Of a DNA stretch of 37,282 nt, positions 7,372-15,858 are shown one piece after another. The position numbers and the translations under genes are program-made. Position 1 is the first letter of the stretch. Each line of letters opens with the position of its first letter. The stretch comes from an uncultured beta proteobacterium (GTDB lineage Bacteria > Pseudomonadota > Gammaproteobacteria > Burkholderiales > SG8-39), in the NCBI GenBank assembly GCA_903859155.1, contig CAIOLO010000062.1:1-37282 (forward strand), written 5' to 3'. The notes below the pieces were generated by a model, which did not search any database, was not told the origin of the DNA, and saw only the letters and a program-made list of their open reading frames with translations.

Positions 7372-8678
7372 CAATCCCCCCCGGTCTGTTTTTCTCCAGC
7401 CGCGAGTTTTACCTGCATTTTTCCCAAATGCAACAGCAGCACCGCCCAGAGCGCCGCAATCGGAACGGCAAGCCAGGCGATGCCCGCCAGTTCCATCCCC
7501 AGGGAACGCAGTCCGGTGTAGACCCAGCTGCTCGCGGCATCGCCGCCGCGAAACACCGCGGTATCGATGAAGCTCTTCGCCTTGTATTTCTGCTCGCGGC
7601 TCACCACGGTAAACAAGGTTTCCCGCGCCGGATTGGCCAGCGCGAACTCGGTGGCACGCTTGGCGGCCTGGAAGATTATCACCGCCGCAAGCACCGGCAG
7701 CATGGCGAGCACGCCGAATCCGGCCATGGTGACCAGCGCCAGCAACGCCAGGGCCGGCCCCGCACCAAAGCGCGTGAGCAGGCGGCCGGTGATGGTCAAC
7801 TGCACCAGCAGGGTCACCGCGCCGACCGACAGATCGATCAGCGCGAACACGCGGGTGCGCTCGGCCGGACTGTCGAACGCGCCGGCGACGATGGATGCCT
7901 GCTGAAAATAAAGGAAGGTGTTGGTGAGCGCGAGCAACAGCACATGTGCGCAGATCAGCAGCAGATAGGGCGAGCGCGCCACTTCAGTCAGGCCCGCAAG
8001 AAATCCGCCGCCGATGCGATCTGCGGATGGCCCGGTGCCATTCGCATTCGAGGCGGCCTGATCAACGGCCTGCGCGCTGCGCAGCAGGCCTTGCACGCAT
8101 TGCGTCGCCCCGAGCAGAAACAGGGCGGAAACCAGCAGCAGATTGACCGGACCCAGCGGCACCGCAAGCGTCGCCGTCAGCGAAGGCCCGAGCAGCGCGC
8201 CGGCCGTTCCGCCCGCCGCAACAAATCCGAACAGGCGGCGGCCCTGCTCGAAGCTGAACAGGTCGGACACAAAACCCCAGAACACGGTCACCACGAAAAG
8301 ATTGAATACGCTGACCCAGACAAAAAAGGCGCGCGCCACGGGAACCCGCCACCCGTCGATCTGCAGCAGGCCGAAGAACGCGAGAATGCAGACAATGAAA
8401 AACCAGTACACCGAGGGCACGAAACGGCGCCGCGGCAGCCGCGACACCAGCATGCCGAACAGCGGCACCGCCGCCAGCATCACCAGAAACGTGGCGGTAA
8501 ACAACCACTGCAGATTGGCCACGCCGGCGGCAACGCCCATTTCATCGCGCAAAGGCCGCAGGATGTAATAGGCACACAACAGGCAGAAGAAATAGGCGAA
8601 CGCCCACAATAGCGCACCGGCCTCCCCGGGGCGGACGTTGACTACGCGTTCCAGGCGCAATAACAGCCACTGTCTCAA
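7371..8678 (-). CDS. ADP/ATP-translocase-like (Tlc-type) MFS membrane protein
   Basis: A 435-residue polytopic protein with about 12 membrane segments. Two regions mark it as related to the nucleotide-transporter (TlcA/AAA) branch: YYILRPLRDEMG at about 37-48 and a conserved block at about 348-386 containing ANPARETLF, YKAKSFID and RGGDAASSW. Homologues in free-living Proteobacteria are usually listed only as MFS or NTP/NDP-exchange-like transporters; whether they carry nucleotides is unknown. The start is taken as TTG 8678 with GGAG 10 bases ahead. A longer frame to 8810 would run into the divergent gene at 8727, and an in-frame GTG lies at about 8735. The stop overlaps the next start. Family placement is fairly confident; substrate is open. 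Confidence 0.78.
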   Translation of the reverse strand: MRQWLLLRLERVVNVRPGEAGALLWAFAYFFCLLCAYYILRPLRDEMGVAAGVANLQWLFTATFLVMLAAVPLFGMLVSRLPRRRFVPSVYWFFIVCILAFFGLLQIDGWRVPVARAFFVWVSVFNLFVVTVFWGFVSDLFSFEQGRRLFGFVAAGGTAGALLGPSLTATLAVPLGPVNLLLVSALFLLGATQCVQGLLRSAQAVDQAASNANGTGPSADRIGGGFLAGLTEVARSPYLLLICAHVLLLALTNTFLYFQQASIVAGAFDSPAERTRVFALIDLSVGAVTLLVQLTITGRLLTRFGAGPALALLALVTMAGFGVLAMLPVLAAVIIFQAAKRATEFALANPARETLFTVVSREQKYKAKSFIDTAVFRGGDAASSWVYTGLRSLGMELAGIAWLAVPIAALWAVLLLHLGKMQVKLAAGEKQTGGD

Positions 8679-8726
8679 GTCGGCGCAACTCCGAGGGGTT
8701 TCATCGCAGGCGGACAAAAGACTAAC

Positions 8727-10130
8727 ATGTCGCACCAGCGCAACGTCAATGAAAAAATGTCCGGCCTCCTGTTGAATCTCGTCAACCGGCTGCGAACCCG
8801 CCTTTCGCAACGCGAGGATTCGTCCGGCACCCTGTTCGAGCGGATAAAGCGAGCCGATGCCGCACTGCAGGAACTGCGCTACGCGCGGGCCGAACAGATT
8901 TACCGATCAGTGCTGCGCGAGCATCCGCTGCATGCGCGCGCGCAAACCAACCTCGCGATCGCGCTGTCGGGCAGCGGGCGCGCGCCTGAGGCCGTCACCT
9001 TGCTTCGCCAGGCGCTGGAAGCGCACCCGGATTTTTTCGATGCGTGGTTCAACCTTGCCATCATCCTGCACATCCAGGGCGATCTCGAGGCGGCCATTTC
9101 CGCTTACGAAATGGCCCTGTTCGTCGCGCCGGCCTCGATCGAGGCGCGGCGCAACCTGTCCATGCTGAAACTGGTTCGCGGCGAAATGACCGACGCCAAT
9201 TGGCGGGATTTCGCCTGGCGTCGCCTGTGCGACGGCTTCGTGGCCACACCGTTCAACTGCCAAGCGCCACTCTGGCGGGGCGAGCCGCTCGCGTCGGGCA
9301 CGATCGCCGTCTATGGCGAACAGGGCATCGGCGATGAAATTTTGTACGCTTCCTGCTATCCGCGGCTCATCGCCGCGGCGCAAGGGACGCTGATCGCCTG
9401 CAATGACCGGCTGGAGCCGCTGTTTCGCCGTTCGTTCGGCGCCGCCAAGGTCTTGGGCCTGTCCCGGGCGCCCGAGTGGCAAGCGTCGATCGACGCCGTG
9501 CAGTTTCAGGTCCCCTCCGGCGACCTGATGCGGTACTACTGGTCGGGCCAACTCCCGGGCGATGCCGGTGCCGCCTACCTGCGTGCCGATCCCGAGGCCA
9601 TCGCGTGCTGGCGGGAAAGGCTTGCCAGCCTCGGCAACGGCTTCAGGGTGGGCATATCCTGGCGCGGCGGCACCGATCGCTCCAACCGGGATGTGCGTTC
9701 CCTGGACACGGGCGACCTCGGTCCGCTGCTGCAGCTGAGCGGCATTCACTGGGTGAGCCTGCAATACGACAGCAACGAAACCGAATTGCAGGCGATTCGC
9801 GCCGAGCACGGTTGCCAGCTGCATCACTGGCAGGATGCGATCGACGATTATGATCAAACCGCGGCCCTGGTTGCATCGCTCGACCTGGTCATCAGCGTCG
9901 CCACTTCCGTGGTGCACCTGGCCGGGGCGCTGGGGCAGACGGTGTGGGTGCTGGTCAACGCGGCGCCGCGCTGGTGCTACATGCACCGCGGCGTGCGCCT
10001 GCCCTGGTATGCCAGCGCGCAGGCATTCCGTCAGCCGCGGCTGGGCGACTGGGCAACGCCGGTGGCCGAGTGCGCGCTGACCTTGAGGAACTACGCACTC
10101 GACAAGACCGAAAGCCGCGGCGCAATATAA
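8727..10130 (+). CDS. TPR protein with GT9-like glycosyltransferase domain
   Basis: A 467-residue cytoplasmic protein. Residues about 40-155 hold three or more tetratricopeptide repeats (for example ARAQTNLAIAL and FDAWFNLAIILHIQGDLEAA). Residues about 165-455 form a glycosyltransferase-B-like fold related to heptosyltransferase-type GT9, with GEQGIGDEILYASC near 192-205 and, near the end, the nucleotide-sugar-side motif SVVHLAGALGQTVWVL. This architecture is common in Betaproteobacteria and magnetotactic alphaproteobacteria, usually in glycan or flagellin glycosylation regions. ATG 8727 is assumed; ATG 8757 (residue 11) is possible. It lies 48 bases from the divergent Tlc-like gene and 30 bases before a methyltransferase gene, so the three downstream genes are probably co-transcribed. 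Acceptor unknown. Confidence 0.82.
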   Translation: MSHQRNVNEKMSGLLLNLVNRLRTRLSQREDSSGTLFERIKRADAALQELRYARAEQIYRSVLREHPLHARAQTNLAIALSGSGRAPEAVTLLRQALEAHPDFFDAWFNLAIILHIQGDLEAAISAYEMALFVAPASIEARRNLSMLKLVRGEMTDANWRDFAWRRLCDGFVATPFNCQAPLWRGEPLASGTIAVYGEQGIGDEILYASCYPRLIAAAQGTLIACNDRLEPLFRRSFGAAKVLGLSRAPEWQASIDAVQFQVPSGDLMRYYWSGQLPGDAGAAYLRADPEAIACWRERLASLGNGFRVGISWRGGTDRSNRDVRSLDTGDLGPLLQLSGIHWVSLQYDSNETELQAIRAEHGCQLHHWQDAIDDYDQTAALVASLDLVISVATSVVHLAGALGQTVWVLVNAAPRWCYMHRGVRLPWYASAQAFRQPRLGDWATPVAECALTLRNYALDKTESRGAI

Positions 10131-10160
10131 TCGCGCCCATCCCAACCAGACCAGGCACTC

Positions 10161-10820
10161 ATGTTCTCGCGCCAATCGCCCAGTCCCCGCTACCAGGAAC
10201 TGCTGCGGCAAAACCGCCAGCTGCACCTCGAAGGCAATCCGGCGCAGAAGGTCAGCGCCGCCGATTCGTTTCCCGGCAAGAGCCTGTTCCGGCAGTTGCC
10301 GCGCATAAAAAACCTGGTCGCCGTGACGAACTCGTCGTCGCTGCTGGATTACGGCTGCGGCAAGGGCCTGCAATACCAGGCGAGCAGGATTGTCATCGAT
10401 GGCAAGGCGATCGAGGAGAGCGTTCAGGATTTCCTCGATGTGGACTACATCTACCGTTACGATGGCGCCTATCCGCCCTTCACAAAACTGCCCGAGGACC
10501 GTTTCGACGGCGTCATCTGCACCGATGTTCTGGAACACTGCCCGGAGCAGGACATGAGCTGGATTGTCGACGAGCTGTTTGGCTACGCGAAGAAATTCGT
10601 TTTCGCCAGCGTCGCCGGCTACCCCGCCGGCAAAATGCTGCCCAACGGCGAGAATGCGCATTGCACGCAGATGGATTCGGTCTGGTGGAAGTCTTTGTTC
10701 AGCACCGCGGGGCAGCGTTTTCCACAGGTCGCCTGGGAGGTCTGGTATGTGTCGCGCCTCGGCGCGGCCGATGATCCGGAGTACCTCGAAGTCCGATTGG
10801 GGCTGCAGCAAAACCCATGA
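10161..10820 (+). CDS. Class I SAM-dependent methyltransferase
   Basis: A 219-residue soluble protein. SAM-binding motif I is LLDYGCGKG at residues 61-69, and a motif IV-like stretch VICTDVLEHCPEQD lies at about 118-131, typical of Methyltransf_11/23-type enzymes. It is likely to methylate a small molecule or sugar. Its location 30 bases after a TPR/glycosyltransferase gene and 4 bases overlapping an FAD monooxygenase gene suggests it modifies the same product. Similar small methyltransferases are common in surface-polysaccharide loci. It has no signal peptide. Substrate unknown. Confidence 0.85.
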   Translation: MFSRQSPSPRYQELLRQNRQLHLEGNPAQKVSAADSFPGKSLFRQLPRIKNLVAVTNSSSLLDYGCGKGLQYQASRIVIDGKAIEESVQDFLDVDYIYRYDGAYPPFTKLPEDRFDGVICTDVLEHCPEQDMSWIVDELFGYAKKFVFASVAGYPAGKMLPNGENAHCTQMDSVWWKSLFSTAGQRFPQVAWEVWYVSRLGAADDPEYLEVRLGLQQNP

Positions 10821-12634
10821 TGAACGCCAATTCCGAAGCCATCGAAACCGAAGTGCTTATCGTGGGCGGCGGACCGGTGGGCCTGTCGCTGGCCGGCGAT
10901 CTGGGCTGGCGGGGCATACGCTGCATCTATATCGAGCAGACCGACGGGGTGATCGGCCAGCCGAAGATGGACGGCATCAACGTGCGCACCATGGAGTTCT
11001 GCCGCCGCTGGGGCATCACCGCTGACATCCGCAACTGCGGATATCCCAAGGACTACCCGCAGGACATGGTCTACCTCACCTCGTTCAACGGCTACGAACT
11101 GGGCCGCGAGGAATTCGCCACCCCTTCAGGCGGCAGCGAGGAACGCCGCCTGGGGTCGAGTCCGGAAACCCGATTTCGCTGCCCCCAGGACCTGTTTGAC
11201 CCGATTCTGCAGAAGTTCGCACGCAGCATGCCGACGGTGACCGCGAAATACCAATGCCGCCTGGCGGAGTTCGCGCAGGACGGCGACGGCGTCACCAGCC
11301 GCATCGAGGACGCGCGCAGCGGCGGGCGCTTTGCAATCAGGTCGCGCTATCTGGCCGGATGCGATGGTGCATCCAGCCAGGTGCGCAAGCACTACGACAT
11401 CGGCATGAGCGGCCTGGGAACCCTGACCTACACGACCAACGTGATGTTTCGCTGCCCGGCGCTGCGCGAGAGCCGCAGCACGCGCCTTGGCTACCGGCAT
11501 CTTTTCATCGGGCCGGAGGGGACCTGGGCGACCGTGGTCGCCATCGACGGGCGTGACAACTGGCGCCTGTCGATCATCGGCTCGGTGGAAAAGCAGGAAC
11601 TCGGCGAGGCCGAGGTGCGCGCCGCCATCGAACGCGTGATCGGCAAGCCGGCCGCGTTCGAGGTCCTCTCGGTGGTGCCCTGGGTGCGGCGCGAACTGGT
11701 CGCCGACCGGTGGCGCGACGGCCGCGTGTTTCTCGTTGGCGACTCGGCTCACATGACCTCGCCTACCGGCGGCTTTGGCATGAACCTGGGCATCGCCGAC
11801 GCGGTGGACCTGTCGTGGAAAATGGAGGCAGTGCTCAAAGGATGGGGAGGGCCGCAGCTGCTCGAGAGCTACCAGCTCGAGCGCAAGCCGGTGGCGCAAC
11901 GCGCAGTGCGCGAGGCCAGCGGCAACCTGCAGCGCACGCTGTCCCCCGGCGCCAATCCCGGCTTGCTTGCGGAGAGCTACGAAGGCGCGCTGTTGCGCTA
12001 CCGGATCGGCCAGAAGTTCTCGGCAACCATGCTGCGCGAGTGGTACAAGCTGGGCATCGATCTTGGCTACGTCTACGACCCGTCGCCAGTCATCGCCCCG
12101 GAGGACGAGGACTTCAGCGCCGCGCAGCAACACCTCAGCGCGATGGCAGCCGCAGGCAGCGCCCTGCCGGCGCCGGAGGGGTACCTGGTCGATGGCACGC
12201 GCCTCAGCGCATCGCTGCTGCGCGAATGGCAGCGGCTGAGCCTGCACCTGGCGTTGTCGTTTCCGGTGAAACCCGAATGGCAGGAATTGCCGGCGCGGGA
12301 AGTCATGCTCTACCGTCAGTCAGCCAGTCCCGGGGCCAGGGCCCCACATTTCTGGGTTGACGACGCCACCTCAACGCTGGACTGGTATGGCCGCGGCTTT
12401 GTCCTGGTGGACACCGGCGACGATGCGCGCAGCCGCGATGCGTTTCTGCGCGCGGCCGGAACCGCGGGGGTTCCGGCGTCGGTTCAGGTGAATAACGACG
12501 CCGACCTGCGCGCGCTGTATGCCGCGCCGCTCACTCTGGTGCGGCCCGATGGACATGTCGCCTGGCGCGGCCGTTCGCTCGACGAACCACGTGCAGGCCA
12601 ATTGATCGCCCGCGTCCGGGGCGCCCTGCATTGA
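10817..12634 (+). CDS. FAD-dependent aromatic-type monooxygenase
   Basis: A 605-residue class A flavoprotein monooxygenase (FAD_binding_3, phenol hydroxylase / MhpA type). The dinucleotide motif VLIVGGGPVG is at 13-22 with the ribose-binding E40, the DG motif (GCDGASS) at 181-187, and the second FAD motif VFLVGDSAHMTSPTGG at 304-319. The C-terminal region at about 515-605 matches the thioredoxin-like end of these enzymes, finishing near LVRPDGHVAWRG. The reaction should be NAD(P)H- and O2-dependent hydroxylation of an aromatic or polyketide-like substrate. Its ATG overlaps the methyltransferase TGA (ATGATGA; a second ATG at 10820 is possible), so expression is coupled. No ring-cleavage genes are nearby, so a tailoring role is as likely as degradation. 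Confidence 0.9.
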   Translation: MMNANSEAIETEVLIVGGGPVGLSLAGDLGWRGIRCIYIEQTDGVIGQPKMDGINVRTMEFCRRWGITADIRNCGYPKDYPQDMVYLTSFNGYELGREEFATPSGGSEERRLGSSPETRFRCPQDLFDPILQKFARSMPTVTAKYQCRLAEFAQDGDGVTSRIEDARSGGRFAIRSRYLAGCDGASSQVRKHYDIGMSGLGTLTYTTNVMFRCPALRESRSTRLGYRHLFIGPEGTWATVVAIDGRDNWRLSIIGSVEKQELGEAEVRAAIERVIGKPAAFEVLSVVPWVRRELVADRWRDGRVFLVGDSAHMTSPTGGFGMNLGIADAVDLSWKMEAVLKGWGGPQLLESYQLERKPVAQRAVREASGNLQRTLSPGANPGLLAESYEGALLRYRIGQKFSATMLREWYKLGIDLGYVYDPSPVIAPEDEDFSAAQQHLSAMAAAGSALPAPEGYLVDGTRLSASLLREWQRLSLHLALSFPVKPEWQELPAREVMLYRQSASPGARAPHFWVDDATSTLDWYGRGFVLVDTGDDARSRDAFLRAAGTAGVPASVQVNNDADLRALYAAPLTLVRPDGHVAWRGRSLDEPRAGQLIARVRGALH

Positions 12635-12737
12635 GCGAAGCGATTCGCAACTTTGGCTGGCATTCCGTGGCATGGCAACGTCCTTCCTTCGCCTGCCACG
12701 CAAAACTCGTTGCAAAATAGACCATTCCAGTCAACGT

Positions 12738-14930
12738 CTACGAATCCATGGCCTGCAGTTCCAAGTTGGAATAACGCAGGCGGCCAGCCAGTGCGCTGGC
12801 AAGGCCTTCCATCAAGTTCAGCCCGACCTTCTTGTGCTCGTCGGCGAAGGCGTCGAAGGTCTTGCGCGAGAGAGCGTAGAGTTCCACGTCGTTGAATGCG
12901 ATGGCGTCGGCAGATCGGGCATCCCCGTCAAGGAAGGCCATCTCACCGAAAAAGTCGCCGCGACCGAGGCTGCTGATATGTCGCGCTTTTCCGCCGTTGA
13001 GCGGCAGCATGATGCGCACCAATCCCTTGCGGATCAGGAATAATTCGTCGCCCGTTTCGCCTCGCGCGAATATCTTTTCGCCGGCCTTGAATGAGCGCTT
13101 GTCGAGGCTCAGTTCAAGTGCCGCCATCGTCGCCTCCTTGCGTCCCTTGAACAATCCGAACTCGCTCAAAGCGAGCATCGCCTCCTCGAAGTATTCGAGA
13201 GCGGCTTCTTTCAATATCCGGTTCTCGACCCACTCTTGCGCATCATCGAGCGCCTCGAACATCCTTGCTGCGCTTTTGTAGGGCGCCAGGCCGATCTGGT
13301 CGAAGTATTCCTGCATGTCACGCCCCGAGGGCAAATTCTGCGGCAGGTTGGCAAACACCAGAAAGCCGCCCTTCTCGGCCATCATGTCGCGAATCTGCTC
13401 GAGCATATGGGCAGCGGTGACGTCGATCGTCTGCACGCGGCGCATGTCGAGCAGGATGTACTTGCATTTCTTGATCTCGGGCTCGAGCGCCGTGTACAGC
13501 TGGCTGGCGGTGCCGAAGAAGAGACTCCCCTGCAACTCGAAGATCGCCGCTTGATCGCCCCGCTGCTCGAGTATTTTCATGTCCTCGCGCAAACGGATTT
13601 GCTTGGAAAAAGATTGGTTGCCGTAGACCATACGCCGCACAATGGCGCCGCCGATCTGCTCGCGGATGAATAAGACGATGGCCAGCGCGACGCCGACGCC
13701 CGAGGCCGCGATCAGACTGACCGTCAGCGCAGTGACGATGACCGCGGCGATGACTGCGAAGTCGAGGATGGTCGAGCGCTGCTTGAGAAAAATGAAACTG
13801 TGACGATCGATCATACGCACGCCGATGACGATCAGTATCGCGGCCAGCGCCGCCACCGGCACCCAGGAGATCAGCGCGCCCAGCACAAGGAAAGCCGCCA
13901 GCGACAAAATGCCTTCCATTACGCCCGAGAACTGGCTTTGTGCGCCACTGGAAAGATTTACCAATGTCGCGCCCATGGTCCCGGCGCCGGGGATGCCGCC
14001 TATTACGGACGAGGCCGCGTTGCCCAGGCCCTGACCGATCAACTCGCGGTTCGAGTTGTGGCGCGAGCGCGTCAATGCATCGAGTACGACACAGGTCTTC
14101 AACGTGTCAATCGACAGCAATACGGCCAGCGTCATGGCAGGCACGGCGATGCGTTTGAGCTCGCCGATGCCGATGTTGCCCAGGGCATGCCAGCGTCCTG
14201 CGATGGCATCGGTGAAGCTGCCGCCGCCGGTACCGAGCGAGCCGACGACGAGCGCGTTATGTTCCAGCGTGAGCAGCGCCGGATCGGCAATCGCCAGTGC
14301 AAAATAGGCTGCGACGCCGGCGAGCAACCCGATGATGGCGGCCGGCACCAGCTTGGTGATATGCGGCGCGCCGAGCATGACAACGATGGTCACGGTGCCG
14401 ACGACCATACCCTGCCACTGCCACGCGCCGAATGCAGCGAGCGATTCCCAGAAATGCACGTCCTTGGGTACGCCGAGGAACTTTGGCACCTGGCCGGCGA
14501 TGATATAGAGCCCGACGCCCGACAGGTAGCCGCTAACTACCGGGTAGGGCATATATTTGATCAGTTGACCCAACCGCACCGTACCGAACAGGATTTGCAG
14601 CAACCCCGCAGTAACGCCCAGTACCGAGAGCAGCAGCACCGCCTCGGTAATATGGCCGCCCCCATCCATGAACTCAAGCGTGAATGCCGCCAGCACCGCC
14701 GCTGCGGGCGCGCAAGGCGCCGTGATCAGCCGATTGGTGCCGCCCAGCGCAGGCACAATCAGACCCAGCGCCGTCGCCCCGAGAATCCCCGCAAGAGCCC
14801 CCTGGGCAGCCTGCGAGGCACCAAGCGGTGAATAGATCGTTACGCCGAAGGCGATGGCCGAAGGCAAAGCCACCAGCATCGCCGCCAGACCTCCCCAAAA
14901 GTCGCCTGCCTGAAGCTTAGGCAGATTCAT
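12738..14930 (-). CDS. SulP-family anion transporter with STAS and cyclic-nucleotide-binding domains
   Basis: A 730-residue three-part protein. Residues 1-430 are the SulP/SLC26 membrane domain (FWGGLAAMLVALPSAIAFG at 11-29, GGTNRLITAPCAP at 63-75). Residues 452-565 are a cytoplasmic STAS domain with TIDVTAAHML at 501-510; T505 sits where STAS proteins are often phosphorylated. Residues 603-725 are a CRP-type cyclic-nucleotide-binding domain with FGEMAFLDGDARSA at 661-674, including E663 and R672 of the phosphate-binding cassette. It probably carries sulfate, bicarbonate or an organic anion, gated by a small nucleotide. ATG 14930 has no ribosome-binding site of its own, and its start overlaps the stop of a small upstream frame. 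It is convergent with the FAD monooxygenase gene. Confidence 0.93.
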   Translation of the reverse strand: MNLPKLQAGDFWGGLAAMLVALPSAIAFGVTIYSPLGASQAAQGALAGILGATALGLIVPALGGTNRLITAPCAPAAAVLAAFTLEFMDGGGHITEAVLLLSVLGVTAGLLQILFGTVRLGQLIKYMPYPVVSGYLSGVGLYIIAGQVPKFLGVPKDVHFWESLAAFGAWQWQGMVVGTVTIVVMLGAPHITKLVPAAIIGLLAGVAAYFALAIADPALLTLEHNALVVGSLGTGGGSFTDAIAGRWHALGNIGIGELKRIAVPAMTLAVLLSIDTLKTCVVLDALTRSRHNSNRELIGQGLGNAASSVIGGIPGAGTMGATLVNLSSGAQSQFSGVMEGILSLAAFLVLGALISWVPVAALAAILIVIGVRMIDRHSFIFLKQRSTILDFAVIAAVIVTALTVSLIAASGVGVALAIVLFIREQIGGAIVRRMVYGNQSFSKQIRLREDMKILEQRGDQAAIFELQGSLFFGTASQLYTALEPEIKKCKYILLDMRRVQTIDVTAAHMLEQIRDMMAEKGGFLVFANLPQNLPSGRDMQEYFDQIGLAPYKSAARMFEALDDAQEWVENRILKEAALEYFEEAMLALSEFGLFKGRKEATMAALELSLDKRSFKAGEKIFARGETGDELFLIRKGLVRIMLPLNGGKARHISSLGRGDFFGEMAFLDGDARSADAIAFNDVELYALSRKTFDAFADEHKKVGLNLMEGLASALAGRLRYSNLELQAMDS

Positions 14931-15124
14931 GATTGCGACGCCAGTGGGCAATGCAACTTTACGACAAGCCTCGCAAAGGTAAAGGTCAGGGACGGATTTC
15001 CACCGTAATCAGGCAGAGTCGCATTCCAATCAAGCAATTCCGACATCATGGCCCCCACACGCACACGCGTACCCGTTGCGAGCAGCAGCGCGGCAAGCAA
15101 CCCGCGGAGAAATCCACCACCCAA
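14927..15124 (-). CDS. Possible 65-residue leader or remnant peptide overlapping the SulP start
   Basis: An open frame of 65 codons starts at TTG 15124 behind a strong ribosome-binding site (AGGAGG at 15135-15130, 5 bases ahead) and ends with TGA at 14929-14927, overlapping the SulP ATG in ATGA. The first 25 residues are hydrophobic with a basic break (FLRGLLAALLLATG, then RVRVG); a second pair of ATG codons follows at about residue 26. I recognise no family. Because SulP lacks its own ribosome-binding site, translational coupling through this frame is attractive. It could instead be the remnant of a longer membrane protein or chance. Confidence 0.4.
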   Translation of the reverse strand: MGGGFLRGLLAALLLATGTRVRVGAMMSELLDWNATLPDYGGNPSLTFTFARLVVKLHCPLASQS

Positions 15125-15392
15125 GGCGCCCTCCTATAACCACGCTGCTTTCACGGCCATAATGATCCCATCTTAGCGGCAGTACAAGTGGGTCCGTTCA
15201 GCGGGCATATTTCCTGGATCGCATTTCTGTGCGAGCAGCACGTCCCGTGGCCGCCTGGCCTCTGGCCGCGGTCATTCAACACAACATCGACAGGGTAACT
15301 TCGCCGATTGCTCCCGGCAGGGACACCCGGCTGGATATGTCCGGAAGCGGGCGTAGAATGGTCCCGGGGACAAATTCCGCATGGGGGAACAC
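14931..15392. promoter_or_regulatory. Divergent region between SulP and CBS genes, with weak minus-strand promoter at 15159-15187
   Basis: Apart from the small frame at 15124-14927, this 460-bp stretch has no supportable gene. A minus-strand promoter candidate is TTGTAC (15187-15182) and CATTAT (15164-15159), separated by exactly 17 bases, just upstream of the AGGAGG site. It matches only 3 and 4 of 6 consensus bases. No convincing plus-strand promoter for the CBS gene was seen, though GGGGA occurs shortly before its first ATG. Confidence 0.33.
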
Positions 15393-15827
15393 ATGGGATT
15401 GATTCGACTTCACGAAAGGCCACCCTTGACCGTGGCGCCGGAGGATACCGTTCTCCAGGCGGCGCGCGCCATGACCGAGCGGCGCGTCGGTGCCGCGACT
15501 GTTGTGGATGGAACCGGTGTCCTCGGCGTCGTAACCGAGCGTGACGTATTGCAGAAAATCGTCGCAGCCGGCGCCACCCCCGGGGATATCCGAGTGCGCG
15601 ACATCATGTCGAGTCCGGCGCTCTCGGTGGGGATCAACACCTCGGTGGCTGCGGCCACGGCGATCATGCGCAAGCACCACATCCGCCACCTGGTCGTCCT
15701 CGACGATCACGGCGCGCTGGTCGGCATGATTGCCCTGCGCTACCTGCTCTATGAACTCATGGACGACATGGAACGCGCGCTTGGCGACCTTAGGGGCTAC
15801 ATCATGACCGACGGCCCCGGCGGCTAG
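15393..15827 (+). CDS. Two-CBS-domain protein
   Basis: A stand-alone CBS pair of about 144 residues. The first CBS domain spans LTVAPEDTVLQAARAMTE to TERDVLQKI, and the second begins at VRDIMSSPALSVGINTSV and ends at IALRYLLYEL. Such proteins bind adenosine nucleotides (AMP, ATP, SAM or c-di-AMP) at the Bateman cleft and regulate partners or serve as energy sensors. The start at 15393 is preferred because GGGGGA lies 4 bases ahead; an in-frame ATG at 15381 would add four residues (MGEH). No effector domain is attached. It is convergent with purL (31 bases between stops) and divergent from SulP, so a link to anion transport or purine supply is possible but only positional. Confidence 0.88.
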   Translation: MGLIRLHERPPLTVAPEDTVLQAARAMTERRVGAATVVDGTGVLGVVTERDVLQKIVAAGATPGDIRVRDIMSSPALSVGINTSVAAATAIMRKHHIRHLVVLDDHGALVGMIALRYLLYELMDDMERALGDLRGYIMTDGPGG

Positions 15828-15858
15828 CCGCCTGCCACGCCGGAGGGGATTTGTCCGG

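Noticed and set aside
8907-10811. Minus-strand open frame of 634 codons
   Set aside because: Antisense to the TPR/glycosyltransferase and methyltransferase genes; crosses two real genes and contains no family motif.
12635-12737. Possible terminator between the FAD monooxygenase and SulP genes (GCGAA/TTCGC arms near 12635-12648)
   Set aside because: Only 5 bp with no T tract; not convincing.
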